Notes: generated by a model from the sequence alone, not told the origin. DNA of 64,000 nt from Phlebotomus papatasi (GCF_024763615.1 NC_077224.1:21855078-21919077), one strand, 5' to 3'. Counted from the first letter of the stretch, positions 1 to 12,600 are shown. Numbers and translations are program-made.

Positions 1-269
1 ATGTTTCAAGATTTATCAAGGTTAAAAACAAATATCATGAAAGAAAAATGATTTTTGCAAACTGAAAGAACATGTCAAAAGCTATTCTTAGTTAAATTTT
101 CAAAGTGATTTCTCAAAAATTTTGTAACTCAATTTTGCTTTCGTGGTTCCATTTTCATGATATGGAAACGTCATTTTTTGGCTTTCTGTCCTCTTAATGA
201 TTTATCTTAGAAGAAAATATTTTCTTAAATGCCTTACAGCGTGATGTAACTTTATTTTCGTATCTTATG

Positions 270-503
270 CAGTAGACTCTCGCTCAATCGGATTTTTTTC
301 AATCGGGCGAAAAATTTTATTGACAATTTTCACGTTTAATTATGAAGCTAATTTGCTCAAATTCGCTGTAGTTCTTCCTATTTTATCGTGATTCTTTATA
401 ATTGAGTGCTTTTTGTGGAATTTACAATGACTTTGACGCCCAAACCTATCCATAATTTGGATAACATTGTGCCCCATATGCCCGATTAAGAGAGAGTCTA
501 CTG
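270..503. mobile_element. MITE with CAGTAGACTCTCGC terminal repeats
   Basis: The left end reads CAGTAGACTCTCGCTCAATC and the right end is its near inverse (GAGAGAGTCTACTG). The element is 234 bp with no coding capacity. A second member of the same family lies at 8693-9028. The CAGTA start and TA-side insertion (TA on the right here, on both sides in the other copy) suggest a pogo/Tc1-mariner type. Confidence 0.7.
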
Positions 504-1070
504 TAATAAGATGTCAAATTTTGGATTATAAGAATTTGGTATGGAAGATTAAGTTTTATGTGGTGAATTTATTTGAACAAGACTGCCGTGAAAACTATGA
601 ATATCATTTAATTTTCGCGCTAATTTTTTCTCTTTAGATAGAAGAAGGCGCGAAGAAAAAACTGAAGAAAAGTGAAGAATGTCTAGTGAAAATGTTTATT
701 CTGAGTAGTGATTCTTGAGATCTAGAAATCAAAATCGAAAGATGAATTTAGACTGTTCCAGATGTGTCAATTCTTCTACAGAAGAGATGTCTAAAGGGAT
801 CAGTGGGAATGGAAAGTTAAGATTAGCCAAGTGTGTGTTGTATTTGCAGAGCGCAACTTCCAAGTAAAACATGCATCCCCTTCATCCCAAACTCTAAAGA
901 CGAGTCTGTTGTACGAAACAAAAGAATCCAAGACGTCACCGGGAAGATTGAACTTTGCATAACACTGGTAAAGAGGATTCTCCTGCAAAAATGTCTCGAC
1001 TTGAAAAATAATTTGTCAGGAATTGGACGAATATTTCATTGACAGTGAGTGGATTGGATAAGGAAAAGGA

Positions 1071-1587
1071 TATAATTATGTCGATGGTGATCCGGAAATC
1101 GTCGAGAAAATGCATCAACTTGTTCCAGAGCTTTCGGCTCAGTCTCTAAGCCTTCATCTGTGGTTAAATGTTTAGATTCTTTTCTGAGGGAGATTCATTA
1201 AATTTGGTCAGGATTATTAGAACCGGATGGAGGAAAAGAATGGTGACACTTTCTGAATTATTTAACAGTTTTCACTACTCGTTTTTCACTACCAGTGCTA
1301 ACAAAGACTAGCCCCCAGAGACACCACATAAATAAAATGAGAAATTGTAAATGTGATATAGTTAAAATTGCTAAATTATTGGGAAAGTGGCACCAGTTTT
1401 CTTCTATGTCTAGTCCAAATAATTCTGACCAAATTTAACGAATCTCACTCAGAGAAGAATCTAAAGACTTAACCACTAATAAAGGCTTAGAGACTGAGTG
1501 AGCCGAAAGCTCTGGAAAAATTTATGCATTTTCTCTGAGTGATTTTCATTTTCCGAAAATTTCCAGATCTCCATCGACATAATTATT
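1071..1587. mobile_element. Foldback element in dia intron
   Basis: The left arm (1071-1151) and right arm (about 1480-1587) are inverted copies. Shared landmarks are ATAATTATGTCGATGG at the outer end and GAGCTTTCGGCTCA, TCTCTAAGCCTT further in. The right arm has a small extra insertion. No protein is encoded. Confidence 0.6.
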
Positions 1588-2132
1588 TTTTACGTCGGTT
1601 TGATTTACAATAATATAAATTAGGTACCGCTGAAAATTACAATTCTTTTCATCCTCGGCAATGTCTTCGGATTATTTTGGACTGGAGCATGCGATTGGAA
1701 GAGGCAGAAAAACACCCACAACCAGCAATGATAACACAGAATTATGAATCTTATGGCCTTTATAGCTTCTACATACTAGACAAATTTATGTCCATATGGA
1801 AGTAAATTCCCTACGCTTGTGTAGGAAAAATTATCAAATATTGACATATTTTTCTTAGTGTGTAGAGACCATTAGGGAAAGAAACTTAAGATTTCGGTGA
1901 AAAAATTCATAAAATGTAAAAAAGTATATTTATACCATTTTCGAACAAAATATATTGTATTTTAAGGAATCAAATATTAAAGATTTCTCAATTTCAAATA
2001 AATAAAACAAATATTAGAAAAACATTTCTTAAATTTTCTTCTCGAAAAGTACTAAATACAGATAATCTCTTATTTTCGGTACCTCTGAAAGTGTCCGGTA
2101 GCTATGCGACGTTTTAAGATTGGAATACATAA

Positions 2133-2508
2133 GGGCAGAATCACATTGACAATAAAATGCTCGCCGTAGCCTCACTGTATTTCGTTAATTTACGCATTTA
2201 CGCATTTTCATTGCAATTCTTACTCAAATTTTCTATTACCGTATTACATTATGTCATGCTCGGTGGCACTAGGTGAAAATAATATAAGAAAATTGAAGAA
2301 ATAAAATGAAAATTCGATAAACGGTGAGCAAAAAAACTGTAATCGCATTTTCGTTTTATTTCATCAATTTTTTAATATTATTTTCACCTAGTGCCACCGA
2401 GTATGAGATAAGGTAATACGGTAATCGAGAATTTGCGTAAGAATTGCAAAGAAAATGCGTAAATTTACGAAATACGGTGAGCACTTTAATGCAAATATGA
2501 TTTTGCCC
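2133..2508. mobile_element. Palindromic MITE, GGGCAGAATCACATT family, copy 1
   Basis: An almost full-length palindrome of about 376 bp. The left end is GGGCAGAATCACATTGACA and the right end is a diverged inverse ending in TTTTGCCC. The sequence CGGTGGCACTAGGTGAAAAT and its inverse flank the centre. A second copy is at 34242-34647. Confidence 0.75.
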
Positions 2509-2767
2509 TAAATTATAAAATTCACAACTCAGGGTTGCACCGCAAATCTCGTTTTCTGGACAGAGCCTGTCAGTAAAATTACGAGATTTGACATCTCGTT
2601 CATAAAGTTGCATAGGAAATCTCTTAAGGTAATAGACAATTAGACTAATAGACGAGATCTGTTATGTTGCATCGCTCCGTTAATTTCTTTAAAATAAATT
2701 TAGTTATATTTTACTATTTAATAATTTAGATTATTTTTAGATAAAAAAGTTATAGATTGTCCATAAA

Positions 2768-2905
2768 GGCGTCTACACATTGGGAGCAATTTTCGTCAAA
2801 AATTGCGTTTTTGACAGAAATTTGACGTTTCCCCCTACAACGCTGCAGGGAATTTCCTTCAAAAAAGCAATTTTTGACAAAAATTGCTCCCAATGTGTAG
2901 AGGCC
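2768..2905. mobile_element. Short MITE, GGCGTCTACACATTGGGAGC ends
   Basis: A 138-bp element. The left terminal repeat GGCGTCTACACATTGGGAGC is matched on the right by GCTCCCAATGTGTAGAGGCC. The inner parts also pair (AATTTTTGTCAAAAATTG-type). It is noncoding. Confidence 0.75.
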
Positions 2906-3195
2906 ATAACATTTATTATTATTATTATTGTCTATTTAATTTTTTTTACTGATCTTCGTCTTTTTAAAAATAAAACATGAAATAACCTGATTAGTATCAT
3001 TCATTTAATTTTCAATTAATCTGAGTGAAATTTTCCAAAAAATATTATAAAAATTGCAGATAGCGACAGTTGGTCTTTTTCAAAATTTAAAAAATGTAAA
3101 GAAATGAAGCTTAATTGTCTACGTGTCAACAATGCCTTAAAAATGTCAACAATTGCGCCCAACCCGGAAGAAACGGCCACCAAAACAAAACTCAC

Positions 3196-3481
3196 CCTTG
3201 GTATGCATGAGAATCATTTCGCGCTTCTCCTCGACGCTCTTCAAGAGCAGTGGCTGTCGCTTGTCCTTGGGGATGTTCATGTCCTCCAGGATGTCAAGGA
3301 ATTTGTGGGTGATCTCCTCTGTCGTCATTCTGTACACTTCGGCCGTCAATTGCTGCAAATCACCTTCCGGCTCAGAAATTGGGCGGCCCCCATTTGAACT
3401 GGACGTCTTGCCGCGCAATTTTGGCCGCCCAAACAGTGTATCCATGATCCCACTGGGCTTCGACCGATCATGCCTCGACAT
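3196..3481 (-). CDS. dia: Diaphanous-type formin, first coding exon
   Basis: This exon encodes the N-terminus (95 residues plus one base) of a Diaphanous-related formin, a Rho-activated actin nucleator and elongator. The start is the ATG at 3481-3479 (MSRHDRSKPSG); an in-frame TAG lies upstream. A Leu-Phe-Gly-Arg-Pro segment follows, and the exon ends in the conserved stretch KFLDILEDMNIPKDKRQPLL...EEKREMILMHTKG that opens the GTPase-binding/FH3 region in insect Dia. The reading frame leaves the family consensus exactly at a GTGAGT splice donor (3195-3190, phase 1), so the remaining exons lie to the left, outside the window. No further dia exon was seen in 1-3195. The match rests on recognition of the family N-terminus; other Diaphanous-like formins are the alternative. 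Confidence 0.8.
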
Positions 3482-3850
3482 CCTGTCCACTGTTATCTAA
3501 CGCCTCTATCTCCAAAAACACCCAGAGATTACCTTTCCGTGGCACTTGTTGCAGGTGCACTTCTTCCACAAAACACTCACTTTTCGCACAATTTTCCCCA
3601 CTTTCTCACTGTCCGGGGGCAACGGCACTACACTTTGGGGATCCTGAGGGAGACACTCTTGCACATTCTGAGATAATCAAGCTATTTTCGAAGAGATCTT
3701 GGGGGCATTTCTGTTTTTTTCACGCAAAATTCATGATGTCACCATCCGTACTGACAATCCAACTACAAAATGTCTCGGGATCTTCTAACGAAGTATGACG
3801 ATTTTGTCGGCAAAGCGTCGCCTTGTCCGCAGACATGTCTGACGTGAGGG
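3482..3850 (-). promoter_or_regulatory. 5' leader and promoter region of dia-like gene (approximate)
   Basis: Less AT-rich sequence directly upstream of the dia start codon, before the AT-rich repeats begin near 3850. No TATA box was seen in the right place. The transcription start cannot be set from sequence alone. Confidence 0.35.
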
Positions 3851-4644
3851 ATTTTTATTTTATTATAAAAAAAAATTGTTAATAAAGAATATAAAAAATA
3901 AACTTATTTACATAAAAAATTAGATATAAAAATATACAATGATTTTTACTAAATAGCATTAAACACCAGTGGAACTTTTTTGATGTAAATAAATGTAAAG
4001 ATTTTCACATTTTTCATGTTAAAAAAAATAAATTAATTGTCAACGTAAATATTCTGAAATTTGTCTTGACAAAAGAAATTTTTTTTTTAGCTATTTTTGT
4101 CCCTATCGCTCATAGAGGTAAAAAATACACCGAATCAGACTCTGTTGGATTTTCTAAGGTTGTTAAATGTAAGACATTTTACTGATTTTGTTTAATCGGT
4201 TTCATTTTTATTGCTGATTTTCGGTCAGCGAAAACTGTCTCGTCGTTAAAGGGTTAACTCATCCCTTTCTCAAAATTAATACTTTATTAATATTTAATTG
4301 AAAGAGATAACAAAGAACAAAATTAATTATTTAATTTATAAATTTGCAAAAATAAGTATCTAATATAAATTTTAAATGTAAAACTGAAATTGAAAATTTA
4401 ACTCTTTAAAATCCAAAGTGGCATTTTACTCCAATTTTAAATTTAGAGCTTCATAGTAGGAATTCTATTCAATATTATGCTAAAGTGATAATACGTATGT
4501 ATAGAAAATTTAATTAGCTTTCGTTTAGTGGAAAGAAATATTTGATAAATTTTTTATTGTTTAAAAAATGAGCAATAAACCAAAAAATGGGAGTGGAATA
4601 GCAGATTGGCGTAAAATTCCACCATTTTTTTTATATCGTCGGTT

Positions 4645-5092
4645 AGGGCCTCGAGTGGGTCAGTGGATAGAGTAGTAGCTCTATGACTGCGAGGTCTGGG
4701 GTTCAAAGCTGAGCAGCAGCAGAAAAAGATTTCTCATGCCATATCGGCTTTGAATTCGTCCAGTGAATGAATGAATAGTAATGTCAATGGTGCATATTGG
4801 CAAAAAAAAGTGAACCGCCTAAACAATAGAGGCTGGTACGAGAACGAGTTTCGATGTGAAAGTGGTACTTCAATCGATACAAATATTCGCTGTCACTGAT
4901 CCCAAACACACCGAGAAGGGATGCTGTGATATAGTAACGGCACTGACTGCTCACAGAGCTGTGATATAGAGCGGCTACCCGTATCGGGGGATAAGATAGA
5001 ATAGGAGTGGGGAAGCATAAGGGGACCAATTGGTGGCCTGGATGCATCGGAATATCCGAAAATGGAGAACTGACCCCTGGCAAAATCTTATC
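4645..5092 (+). mobile_element. tRNA-derived SINE, copy 1
   Basis: The head carries a pol III box A-like stretch (GGGTCAGTGGATAGAGTAG) and a box B-like GGGGTTCAAAGC about 33 bp later. A body of about 370 bp follows and ends in a TTATC-type tail. The 13-bp sequence TATATCGTCGGTT stands directly before this copy (4632-4644) and again directly after the third copy (7094-7106). That is the target-site duplication of the original insertion. Confidence 0.75.
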
Positions 5093-5641
5093 TTTGTCCC
5101 TATCGCTCATAGAGGTAAAAAATACACCGAATCAGACTCTGTTGGATTTTCTAAGGTTGTTAAATGTAAGACATTTTACTGATTTTGTTTAATCGGTTTC
5201 ATTTTTATTGCTGATTTTCGGTCAGCGAAAACTGTCTCGTCGTTAAAGGGTTAACTCATCCCTTTCTCAAAATTAATACTTTATTAATATTTAATTGAAA
5301 GAGATAACAAAGAACAAAATTAATTATTTAATTTATAAATTTGCAAAAATAAGTATCTAATATAAATTTTAAATGTAAAACTGAAATTGAAAATTTAACT
5401 CTTTAAAATCCAAAGTGGCATTTTACTCCAATTTTAAATTTAGAGCTTCATAGTAGGAATTCTATTCAATATTATGCTAAAGTGATAATACGTATGTATA
5501 GAAAATTTAATTAGCTTTCGTTTAGTGGAAAGAAATATTTGATAAATTTTTTATTGTTTAAAAAATGAGCAATAAACCAAAAAATGGGAGTGGAATAGCA
5601 GATTGGCGTAAAATTCCACCATTTTTTTTATATCGTCGGTT

Positions 5642-6089
5642 AGGGCCTCGAGTGGGTCAGTGGATAGAGTAGTAGCTCTATGACTGCGAGGTCTGGGGTT
5701 CAAAGCTGAGCAGCAGCAGAAAAAGATTTCTCATGCCATATCGGCTTTGAATTCGTCCAGTGAATGAATGAATAGTAATGTCAATGGTGCATATTGGCAA
5801 AAAAAAGTGAACCGCCTAAACAATAGAGGCTGGTACGAGAACGAGTTTCGATGTGAAAGTGGTACTTCAATCGATACAAATATTCGCTGTCACTGATCCC
5901 AAACACACCGAGAAGGGATGCTGTGATATAGTAACGGCACTGACTGCTCACAGAGCTGTGATATAGAGCGGCTACCCGTATCGGGGGATAAGATAGAATA
6001 GGAGTGGGGAAGCATAAGGGGACCAATTGGTGGCCTGGATGCATCGGAATATCCGAAAATGGAGAACTGACCCCTGGCAAAATCTTATC
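5642..6089 (+). mobile_element. tRNA-derived SINE, copy 2
   Basis: Second copy of the SINE, carried by the tandem amplification and not by a new insertion. It has the same flanks and looks identical to copy 1. Confidence 0.75.
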
Positions 6090-6638
6090 TTTGTCCCTAT
6101 CGCTCATAGAGGTAAAAAATACACCGAATCAGACTCTGTTGGATTTTCTAAGGTTGTTAAATGTAAGACATTTTACTGATTTTGTTTAATCGGTTTCATT
6201 TTTATTGCTGATTTTCGGTCAGCGAAAACTGTCTCGTCGTTAAAGGGTTAACTCATCCCTTTCTCAAAATTAATACTTTATTAATATTTAATTGAAAGAG
6301 ATAACAAAGAACAAAATTAATTATTTAATTTATAAATTTGCAAAAATAAGTATCTAATATAAATTTTAAATGTAAAACTGAAATTGAAAATTTAACTCTT
6401 TAAAATCCAAAGTGGCATTTTACTCCAATTTTAAATTTAGAGCTTCATAGTAGGAATTCTATTCAATATTATGCTAAAGTGATAATACGTATGTATAGAA
6501 AATTTAATTAGCTTTCGTTTAGTGCAAAGAAATATTTGATAAATTTTTTATTGTTTAAAAAATGAGCAATAAACCAAAAAATGGGAGTGGAATAGCAGAT
6601 TGGCGTAAAATTCCACCATTTTTTTTATATCGTCGGTT

Positions 6639-7093
6639 AGGGCCTCGAGTGGGTCAGTGGATAGAGTAGTAGCTCTATGACTGCGAGGTCTGGGGTTCAA
6701 AGCTGAGCAGCAGCAGAAAAAGATTTCTCATGCCATATCGGCTTTGAATTCGTCCAGTGAATGAATGAATAGTAATGTCAATGGTGCATATTGGCAAAAA
6801 AAAGTGAACCGCCTAAACAATAGAGGCTGGTACGAGAACGAGTTTCGATGTGAAAGTGGTACTTCAATCGATACAAATATTCGCTGTCACTGATCCCAAA
6901 CACACACCGAGAAGGGATGCTGTGACATAGTAACGGCACTGACTGCTCACAGAGCTGTGATATAGAGCAGCTACCCGTATCGGGGGATAAGATAGAATAG
7001 GAGTGGGGAAGCATAAGGGGCCCAATTGGTGGCCTGGATGCATCGGAATATCCGAAATGGAGAACTGACCCCTGGCAAAATCTTATCTTATCT
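6639..7093 (+). mobile_element. tRNA-derived SINE, copy 3 with the full tail
   Basis: Third copy. It is the only one that keeps the longer ATCTTATCTTATCTTA tail and the right-hand target duplication TATATCGTCGGTT, so it holds the original 3' end. It differs from copies 1 and 2 at a handful of sites. Confidence 0.75.
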
Positions 7094-7488
7094 TATATCG
7101 TCGGTTCCGAAGAAGACTATTGTAAGTCTACTTTCAATAGTATAATAAGATGGTATCATTGGAAGCAGAAATCTTAGATCTATATTCCCAGAAAAAATTT
7201 ATGTTGATTATGATATTCCTGCAAAAGTTACAAGAAAAAAACTTAAAATCAGCGTGCCCAATTATTGAGTTTTTTGCCCACAATTTTGCTATAATTAATT
7301 TAAAAGTAGTGTTAACCAGAAAATATTCAATGCGTAAGTATGATAAAATAGTTTCAAATTCAAAAGCTGAAACTATACTAATTGCAGTTAAATTAATGAA
7401 AATAAATTTTAGCTGTCAAACTTTAAACCTCTTTCCTGTAAAGTTTACATTTTGGACTTACAATAGTCTTCTTCGGAACCGACGATAT
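7094..7488. mobile_element. MITE interrupted by the SINE inside its left terminal repeat
   Basis: The terminal repeats are ATATCGTCGGTTCCGAAGAA going in (7096 onward) and its inverse at the right end (to about 7488); about 33 bp pair. The first 13 bases of the same left end also stand at 4632-4644, left of the SINE, so the SINE entered the left terminal repeat. The 129-residue open frame at 7150-7539 is AT-rich, has no recognisable domain and is probably chance. Confidence 0.7.
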
Positions 7489-8692
7489 GGAGTTGGCATA
7501 AGAAATGGACATTTGAATGGCTTATACTACATAACTTAAGAAATGTTAACATTTTTTGAGTTTTGTCATGATTCGAATCGAAACAATCGCAAAAAATACG
7601 TTAAAATATTAAAATAATGATTAAAAATTAAGTAATAAAGGAAGAGCACCCCGGCGGATCGGAATGTTAAAAGACATACTTGATATTTAATTGAAAATAT
7701 AAGCCTCAAAGTACTATTTGGTCTATTTGGTATTTTAGTGTGTGCCCATCGGTATATTAGTGAACCCTTTAACTATATCTGTACATTTGAATTTTAAATT
7801 TTCACAATAAATTTATAAAAAATAGATGTAGTCGTAACTATGTAGGGGAGACCGGAGTACCAATAGCCAGGGGTAGAATTAGTCAGTGGATTTTTTCTCG
7901 TTTTTCTTAATATGTACATCGAGCAAAGTATTTTTTAATGAAAGTAGGAACACATCCCCATATTGCCAGAAATATTTATAACTCTGATCCTGTTATCCTA
8001 CAATTTAGAAGCATTTTTATAAAATGGGTATAAAATTGTAATTTTGATGTTACAGTTTTTGGACCTGCATTTGGTTTTCTGAGTTTCTAGTCAAGATGTC
8101 ATAGTTTTACTTCGTTTCTGGTTTAATAAAATTAATTTAGAGATATTTTTCACTTGGATAATATAATTATCCACTCTTTTTTTTATATAAGATGATAAAC
8201 ACTGAAACAGCCCTCGGGGCAGTTGTAGCCACTCTTCCGTGGCAGGCTAAAACTATCAATGATTTTTCACTAATACATGGATAATTGTTAGATGAAAAAG
8301 TACTATTGATATTCCAAGCAATATTACCATTTGTATGAGCAACTTGAGAAATAGATTTTTTAAGGATGTTTGCATCAATTTTGCCGCAATTATACTTAAG
8401 TGACATATTTAGCATCAGTGGGCTTCAGTGTATCAAGTAAAACAATATTTGGTATCTCCAATTTGAAATTTCGTATGGAAAACTGGTGGCAATTAGTACC
8501 CCAAAAGTAGCTATATCTATCCAGGCCGGGGCAAGTGTAGCCATAATGCTAGGCTAAACAAATTGCTAGGAAAAAGGAAATGCAATGGAAATTGGCTTTT
8601 TGTTACGAAAATCTGTAAAAATTAACCTTGGTATTTCTTGTCAATTTTCAGAAAATTTATATAAAAATAACAAGGAAATGGGAAAATATTTA
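7489..8692. other. Intergenic, no gene seen
   Basis: AT-rich sequence without a convincing exon. Near 7843 it has GTAGGGGAGACCGGAGTACC, which resembles one end of the TA-flanked GGGGAGACTGGGG MITE family found elsewhere in the window. No matching second end was found, so it may be a truncated copy. Confidence 0.5.
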
Positions 8693-9028
8693 CAGTAGAC
8701 TCTCGCTTATACGTGGACTCTTTTTCCGGGTGACATAAAAAAATCCGTGAGACAGTTGAATTTAAAAAATTTTGTTGACATATTTCCCCGTTTTGGGTTT
8801 TTTTGTTAAAGCAAATGTGCTCTATCTACTGTTAATTCTTTCTCATTGTAACTTTTTTGGACAGTACGCATGTTTAGAGAGAATGTCGATTCAATCAGAT
8901 CAGAATTCACTCCATAAATTTGCAATGTAAACAAAAAAATCGTTAGATTTCAAACAATTTGATGTGTATCACTCTCAAAATCCGTGTGACATTTCGGTCC
9001 CGTTCCACGGATAAGCGAGAGTCTACTG
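8693..9028. mobile_element. MITE with CAGTAGACTCTCGC ends, TA flanks
   Basis: A 336-bp element. Left end CAGTAGACTCTCGCTTATAC, right end GATAAGCGAGAGTCTACTG, with TA directly on both sides. Same family as 270-503. It encodes nothing. Confidence 0.8.
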
Positions 9029-9440
9029 TATTGGAAAGTTAATTTAAGAACTGCTGTAGAAGTCTTACGGAACGAAAATCTATTAGAAAAATGTTTTTTT
9101 TTGTTGAGAATATCAACGTTGGCATTTTATGTGTAATTTTTCTAGCTCCGGTTTTAATGTGTTAAGTTTATGTTAATTTTAATATGAAATTGAAAATTAA
9201 AAAAAATAAAAATTGTCCCAATTGTTGAATAAGAATTTTCAGATTTACAAAGAGTGTCTCGGCTATGAGTAAATGCAGACGAGGTAGTTGATGGGTAAAG
9301 CGACGAATCGTGTAGTATGGGTTCCTGCCACTAGATGGCAGTCCTCTCCGCGTCAAATTAACTGCACTGAAGTTTTGCAAAAAAAACGCTTACACAAGAA
9401 AAAGTAAATAAATAACAGCAGCACATGTGCTTGGAGAAAA
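9029..9440 (+). promoter_or_regulatory. DHX33 promoter region with a CTCF-like site
   Basis: This region precedes the DHX33 start codon. At 9326-9342 it contains TGCCACTAGATGGCAGT, which fits the arthropod/vertebrate CTCF core (CCA..AG.TGGCAG/CGC). No TATA box was placed with confidence. The reading of this motif as an insulator or promoter element is inference. Confidence 0.4.
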
Positions 9441-9661
9441 ATGAATCAGAAACCGGGATTTTCGGGGAATTTTCACAGTGGCAAGTGCGAAAATGGCTAT
9501 AAAATCAACATTAATGTGAAAAGGAAGCTTAAACAAGTTCTAAGTGGTGAAAGTGAGAAGAAATTCCGCGGGGAAAATGGCCAAATGGGGAAAGTGAAAA
9601 AGTCTGGAGCGTCTCTGCAGGAACAGAGGCAGTCCCTGCCACTGTTTCCCGTCCGGGAAAG
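9441..9661 (+). CDS. DHX33: DHX33 exon 1 (start codon, residues 1-73)
   Basis: The start ATG at 9441 opens a basic, lysine-rich leader that ends in the family segment QSLPLFPVRE, just before the ATPase core. The donor is AAAG|GTAAAG at 9662. Intron 1 is only 75 bp (9662-9736). Confidence 0.85.
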
Positions 9662-12600
9662 GTAAAGAGTGTCTTTTGTTGTTGAAGGGATAGAGAGGGA
9701 TAGATTGTAAGGGAATTTTTGGGTTTTGCCTTGCAGTATAATTGAGCAAATTCGGGGAAGTGACACATTGATATTTCTGGGTGAGACGGGTTCCGGAAAG
9801 ACCACGCAGATTCCTCAGTATGTTCATGAGAGTGGTTTGACGCGGACTGGGATGGTGGCAGTGACTCAACCAAGGAGAATTGCTGCCATCTCAGTGGCTC
9901 AGAGGGTGGCTCAAGAGAAGTTCTGTCAGGTGGGAGAGATTGTGGGCTATACGGTTCGCTTTGAGGATTGTTCCTCGGCAGCCACGAAGATTCGATACAT
10001 GACAGATGGATCTTTGCTGAGGGAAGCCATCAGAGATAGGCTTCTGATGGCCTATTCGACGGTTATTCTGGATGAAGCTCATGAGAGGACCGTCAATACG
10101 GATGTTCTCTTTGGAATTGTAAAGGTAAGGATATTTTTTTTCTTGGCGCAATAGCTATTAGAGCCCTGCACGGGTCGAATTTTTGGGTTTTTTTTTTCAA
10201 CCCGCATCCGCAATGGATTTGACCCGTAGCCGACCCGACCCGTTGAAATTTAGTGTTGCCCGACCCGACCCGATCCGCAAGAGTATAAATTTACCCGTCT
10301 CAAACAATAGTAACCCGAAAATTATTAACCCAATGAAAATCCTCGCACGCCATTTGAATTAGGGTATAATTGAATTAAAGTGATCAATATAAGTAATTCT
10401 ATCACTGAGAGAAAAAAAAGATTAAAATTTAATTTTTTCTTCATAATTTCAAGCCTTTTTAGGGCTTAAAAAATATTAAGATTTTTTTATTCTTAATATT
10501 AGTCCTATAAAGAATAAAATTAAGTCGGAACTGAAAATAAGATTTTTTTCGAATAACTTTAAATCTTTTTTTTTTAGAAGCTAGCAGATTAAATTTAAGA
10601 CTGCAGAAGATTAATTTCAAGATAAATTTCGACTAATTTCAAGAATAAAGAAGAATAGAAACAAGTCATTATGCAGAATAAAATTAAGTTTTATTTTTCA
10701 TAATTCTAAGAGTACATGCAGTAACTGCTTCCTCATAATTTTAACACTTTTTAGGTGTAAAAATATATCAACATTTTTTAATGTTAATTTTACACCTTTT
10801 TAAGAGTAAAATTAACAAGAAAAAGGGTGAATTTAACCCCTAAGACACCTAAAAAGGGTAATATTTACACCGATTTCGGATCAATACTACAGGGTAAAAT
10901 TAACATTTCCGGAATGTTATTTTAACCTTTTCGGATTTCTCTCAGTGTAGGATTTTTTAAAAATATATTTTTTTTAAATTGATTAAGCTTTGGCGAAGTT
11001 TACAGAAACATAGAAAAACGATATGATAAATCAAAGAACAATTTATGTGATCGGAAGAGTATATATGAATTGAATGAAGTAATAAAGTAATCTGACGAAG
11101 ACAAATTAATATTTATACTAGATCCAAGAATTACGCACCTGATTACTGATTACTAAACGCGCGAAACTGAAAAACACTATGCTTGTTTAAAAAAAAATGT
11201 TTAATTAAGTTAAAATTTTTGAATATTCTGACAATTTCTTGAAGAACTCCGGGTAAAAACCAAAAAGTCCTTTTTATAAATACAGCTCTTTTAGACTTAA
11301 TCAAACGCAATCACCTCTAGGTGCATAATGCCATTTCCCTAAATTTTTTCGGGCGCGAAAATACGCTTATTCCCGGTATAAATATAGCAAGATAATTTTT
11401 CGAATTTCTTTTTAAGTCTTCCACGATCGGACTTCTACCCCAAAACTATATTTTCTGAAATTTAATAAAGCGACAATATTATTTTATATTATGAATTCTT
11501 AGACTTGTTCAGGAGTATAATTTGTTAAATTATATCCTTGAAATATTTTCTCATAAAAATAAGCTCAAATTTATTCTTGTCTAAAAATATATTCTCAATT
11601 ATTAGAAAAACTGACTTTTATTTAATTAAAAATTTGATTCACTGATACATATATAAAAGTAGACCAGCTATTGTATAGTCTACTAATATCTGGCTATATA
11701 AATTGACCAATACTCATATTTTTGATCAAATTCACCATGTTATGTCATTAAAATTAAATTAATTTCGTTAAAATTGTGGTCAAAATACGCATGGATGAAG
11801 TATAAAAGGGTTAGGATTGCGCAGAAAACACGCACAGTTAAATCATAAAATGGTTAAAATTGTGCTAAAAACACGCATAGATTAAGGATAAAAAGTTGAG
11901 ATTGTGCTTAAAAACACAAACAGCTCAAACAAATAAAAGGAGAAAATTGCGTTTAAAAACATGCACAGTTCTAACAAAAAGCGGATAAAATTGCGCTTAC
12001 ACCCAGCTTAGTCATAAAACTGTTAAGATTTCGCTTAAAAACACGCACGACTCAACCACAAAACTACTAAGATTGCCATTAAAAATACGCATAGTTCAAT
12101 CTTAAAACGGTAAATGCACTTAAAATCACGCACAGCTCAATCATAAAACGGTAAATGCGCTTAAAATCACGCACAGCTCAATCGTAAAACGGTTGAGATT
12201 GCGCTTACCGTTTTAAGATTGAGCTGTGCGTGATTTTATGCGCATTTACCGTTTTAAGATTAAGCTGTGCGTAATTTTAAGCGCATTTATTGTTTTATGA
12301 TTGAGCTGTGCGTTATTTTAAGTGCATTTACCTTCTTGTGATTGACTGTGCGTGATTTTAAGCGCATTTACTGTTTTATGATGGAGCTGTGTGAGATTTT
12401 TAACGCATTCACCGTTTTATGATTGAGATGTGCGTTATTTTAAGCGCATTTACCGTTTTAAAAATGATCTGTGTGTGTTTTTAAGCGCATTTACCGTTTT
12501 ATGATTCAGCTGTGCGTGTTTTTAACCCTTTATGGACGATTGGAACGCTGGTGTCCCATAAAGAAAATATTTTTTCCTCATTACCTAGAGTTATTTTTTT

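Larger units (their letters stand above)
1..3195 (-). other. Intron of the dia-like gene
   Basis: AT-rich sequence downstream of the splice donor at 3195. It contains no convincing exon on either strand; the short open frames at 800-1118 and 2356-2613 fall in or beside inverted-repeat elements. Four foldback or MITE-like elements, listed separately, take up a large share of it. Confidence 0.6.
4096..7093. repeat. Three tandem copies of a 997-bp unit
   Basis: The unit starts at 4096, 5093 and 6090 with TTTGTCCCTATCGCTCATAG. Copies 1 and 2 appear almost identical; copy 3 has several substitutions and small indels (for example an extra CA near 6903 and one A missing near 7058). Each unit is made of the right end (about 165 bp) of a TTAA-type MITE family also found at 12526-13041, then about 390 bp of AT-rich flank, then a tRNA-related SINE. 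The 108-residue frames in copies 1 and 2 are the SINE read backwards and not genes. Short similarity between the SINE tail (TTATC) and the sequence before 4096 may have seeded the duplication. Confidence 0.92.

Noticed and set aside
3153..3500. 115- and 97-residue plus-strand frames
   Set aside because: They are antisense to the dia first exon and have no recognisable domain.
4784..6107. Identical 108-residue frames in copies 1 and 2
   Set aside because: They are the SINE body read backwards; identity reflects tandem duplication and the third copy breaks the frame.
7150..7539. 129-residue plus-strand frame
   Set aside because: It spans the interior and right end of a MITE, is AT-driven in composition and shows no domain.
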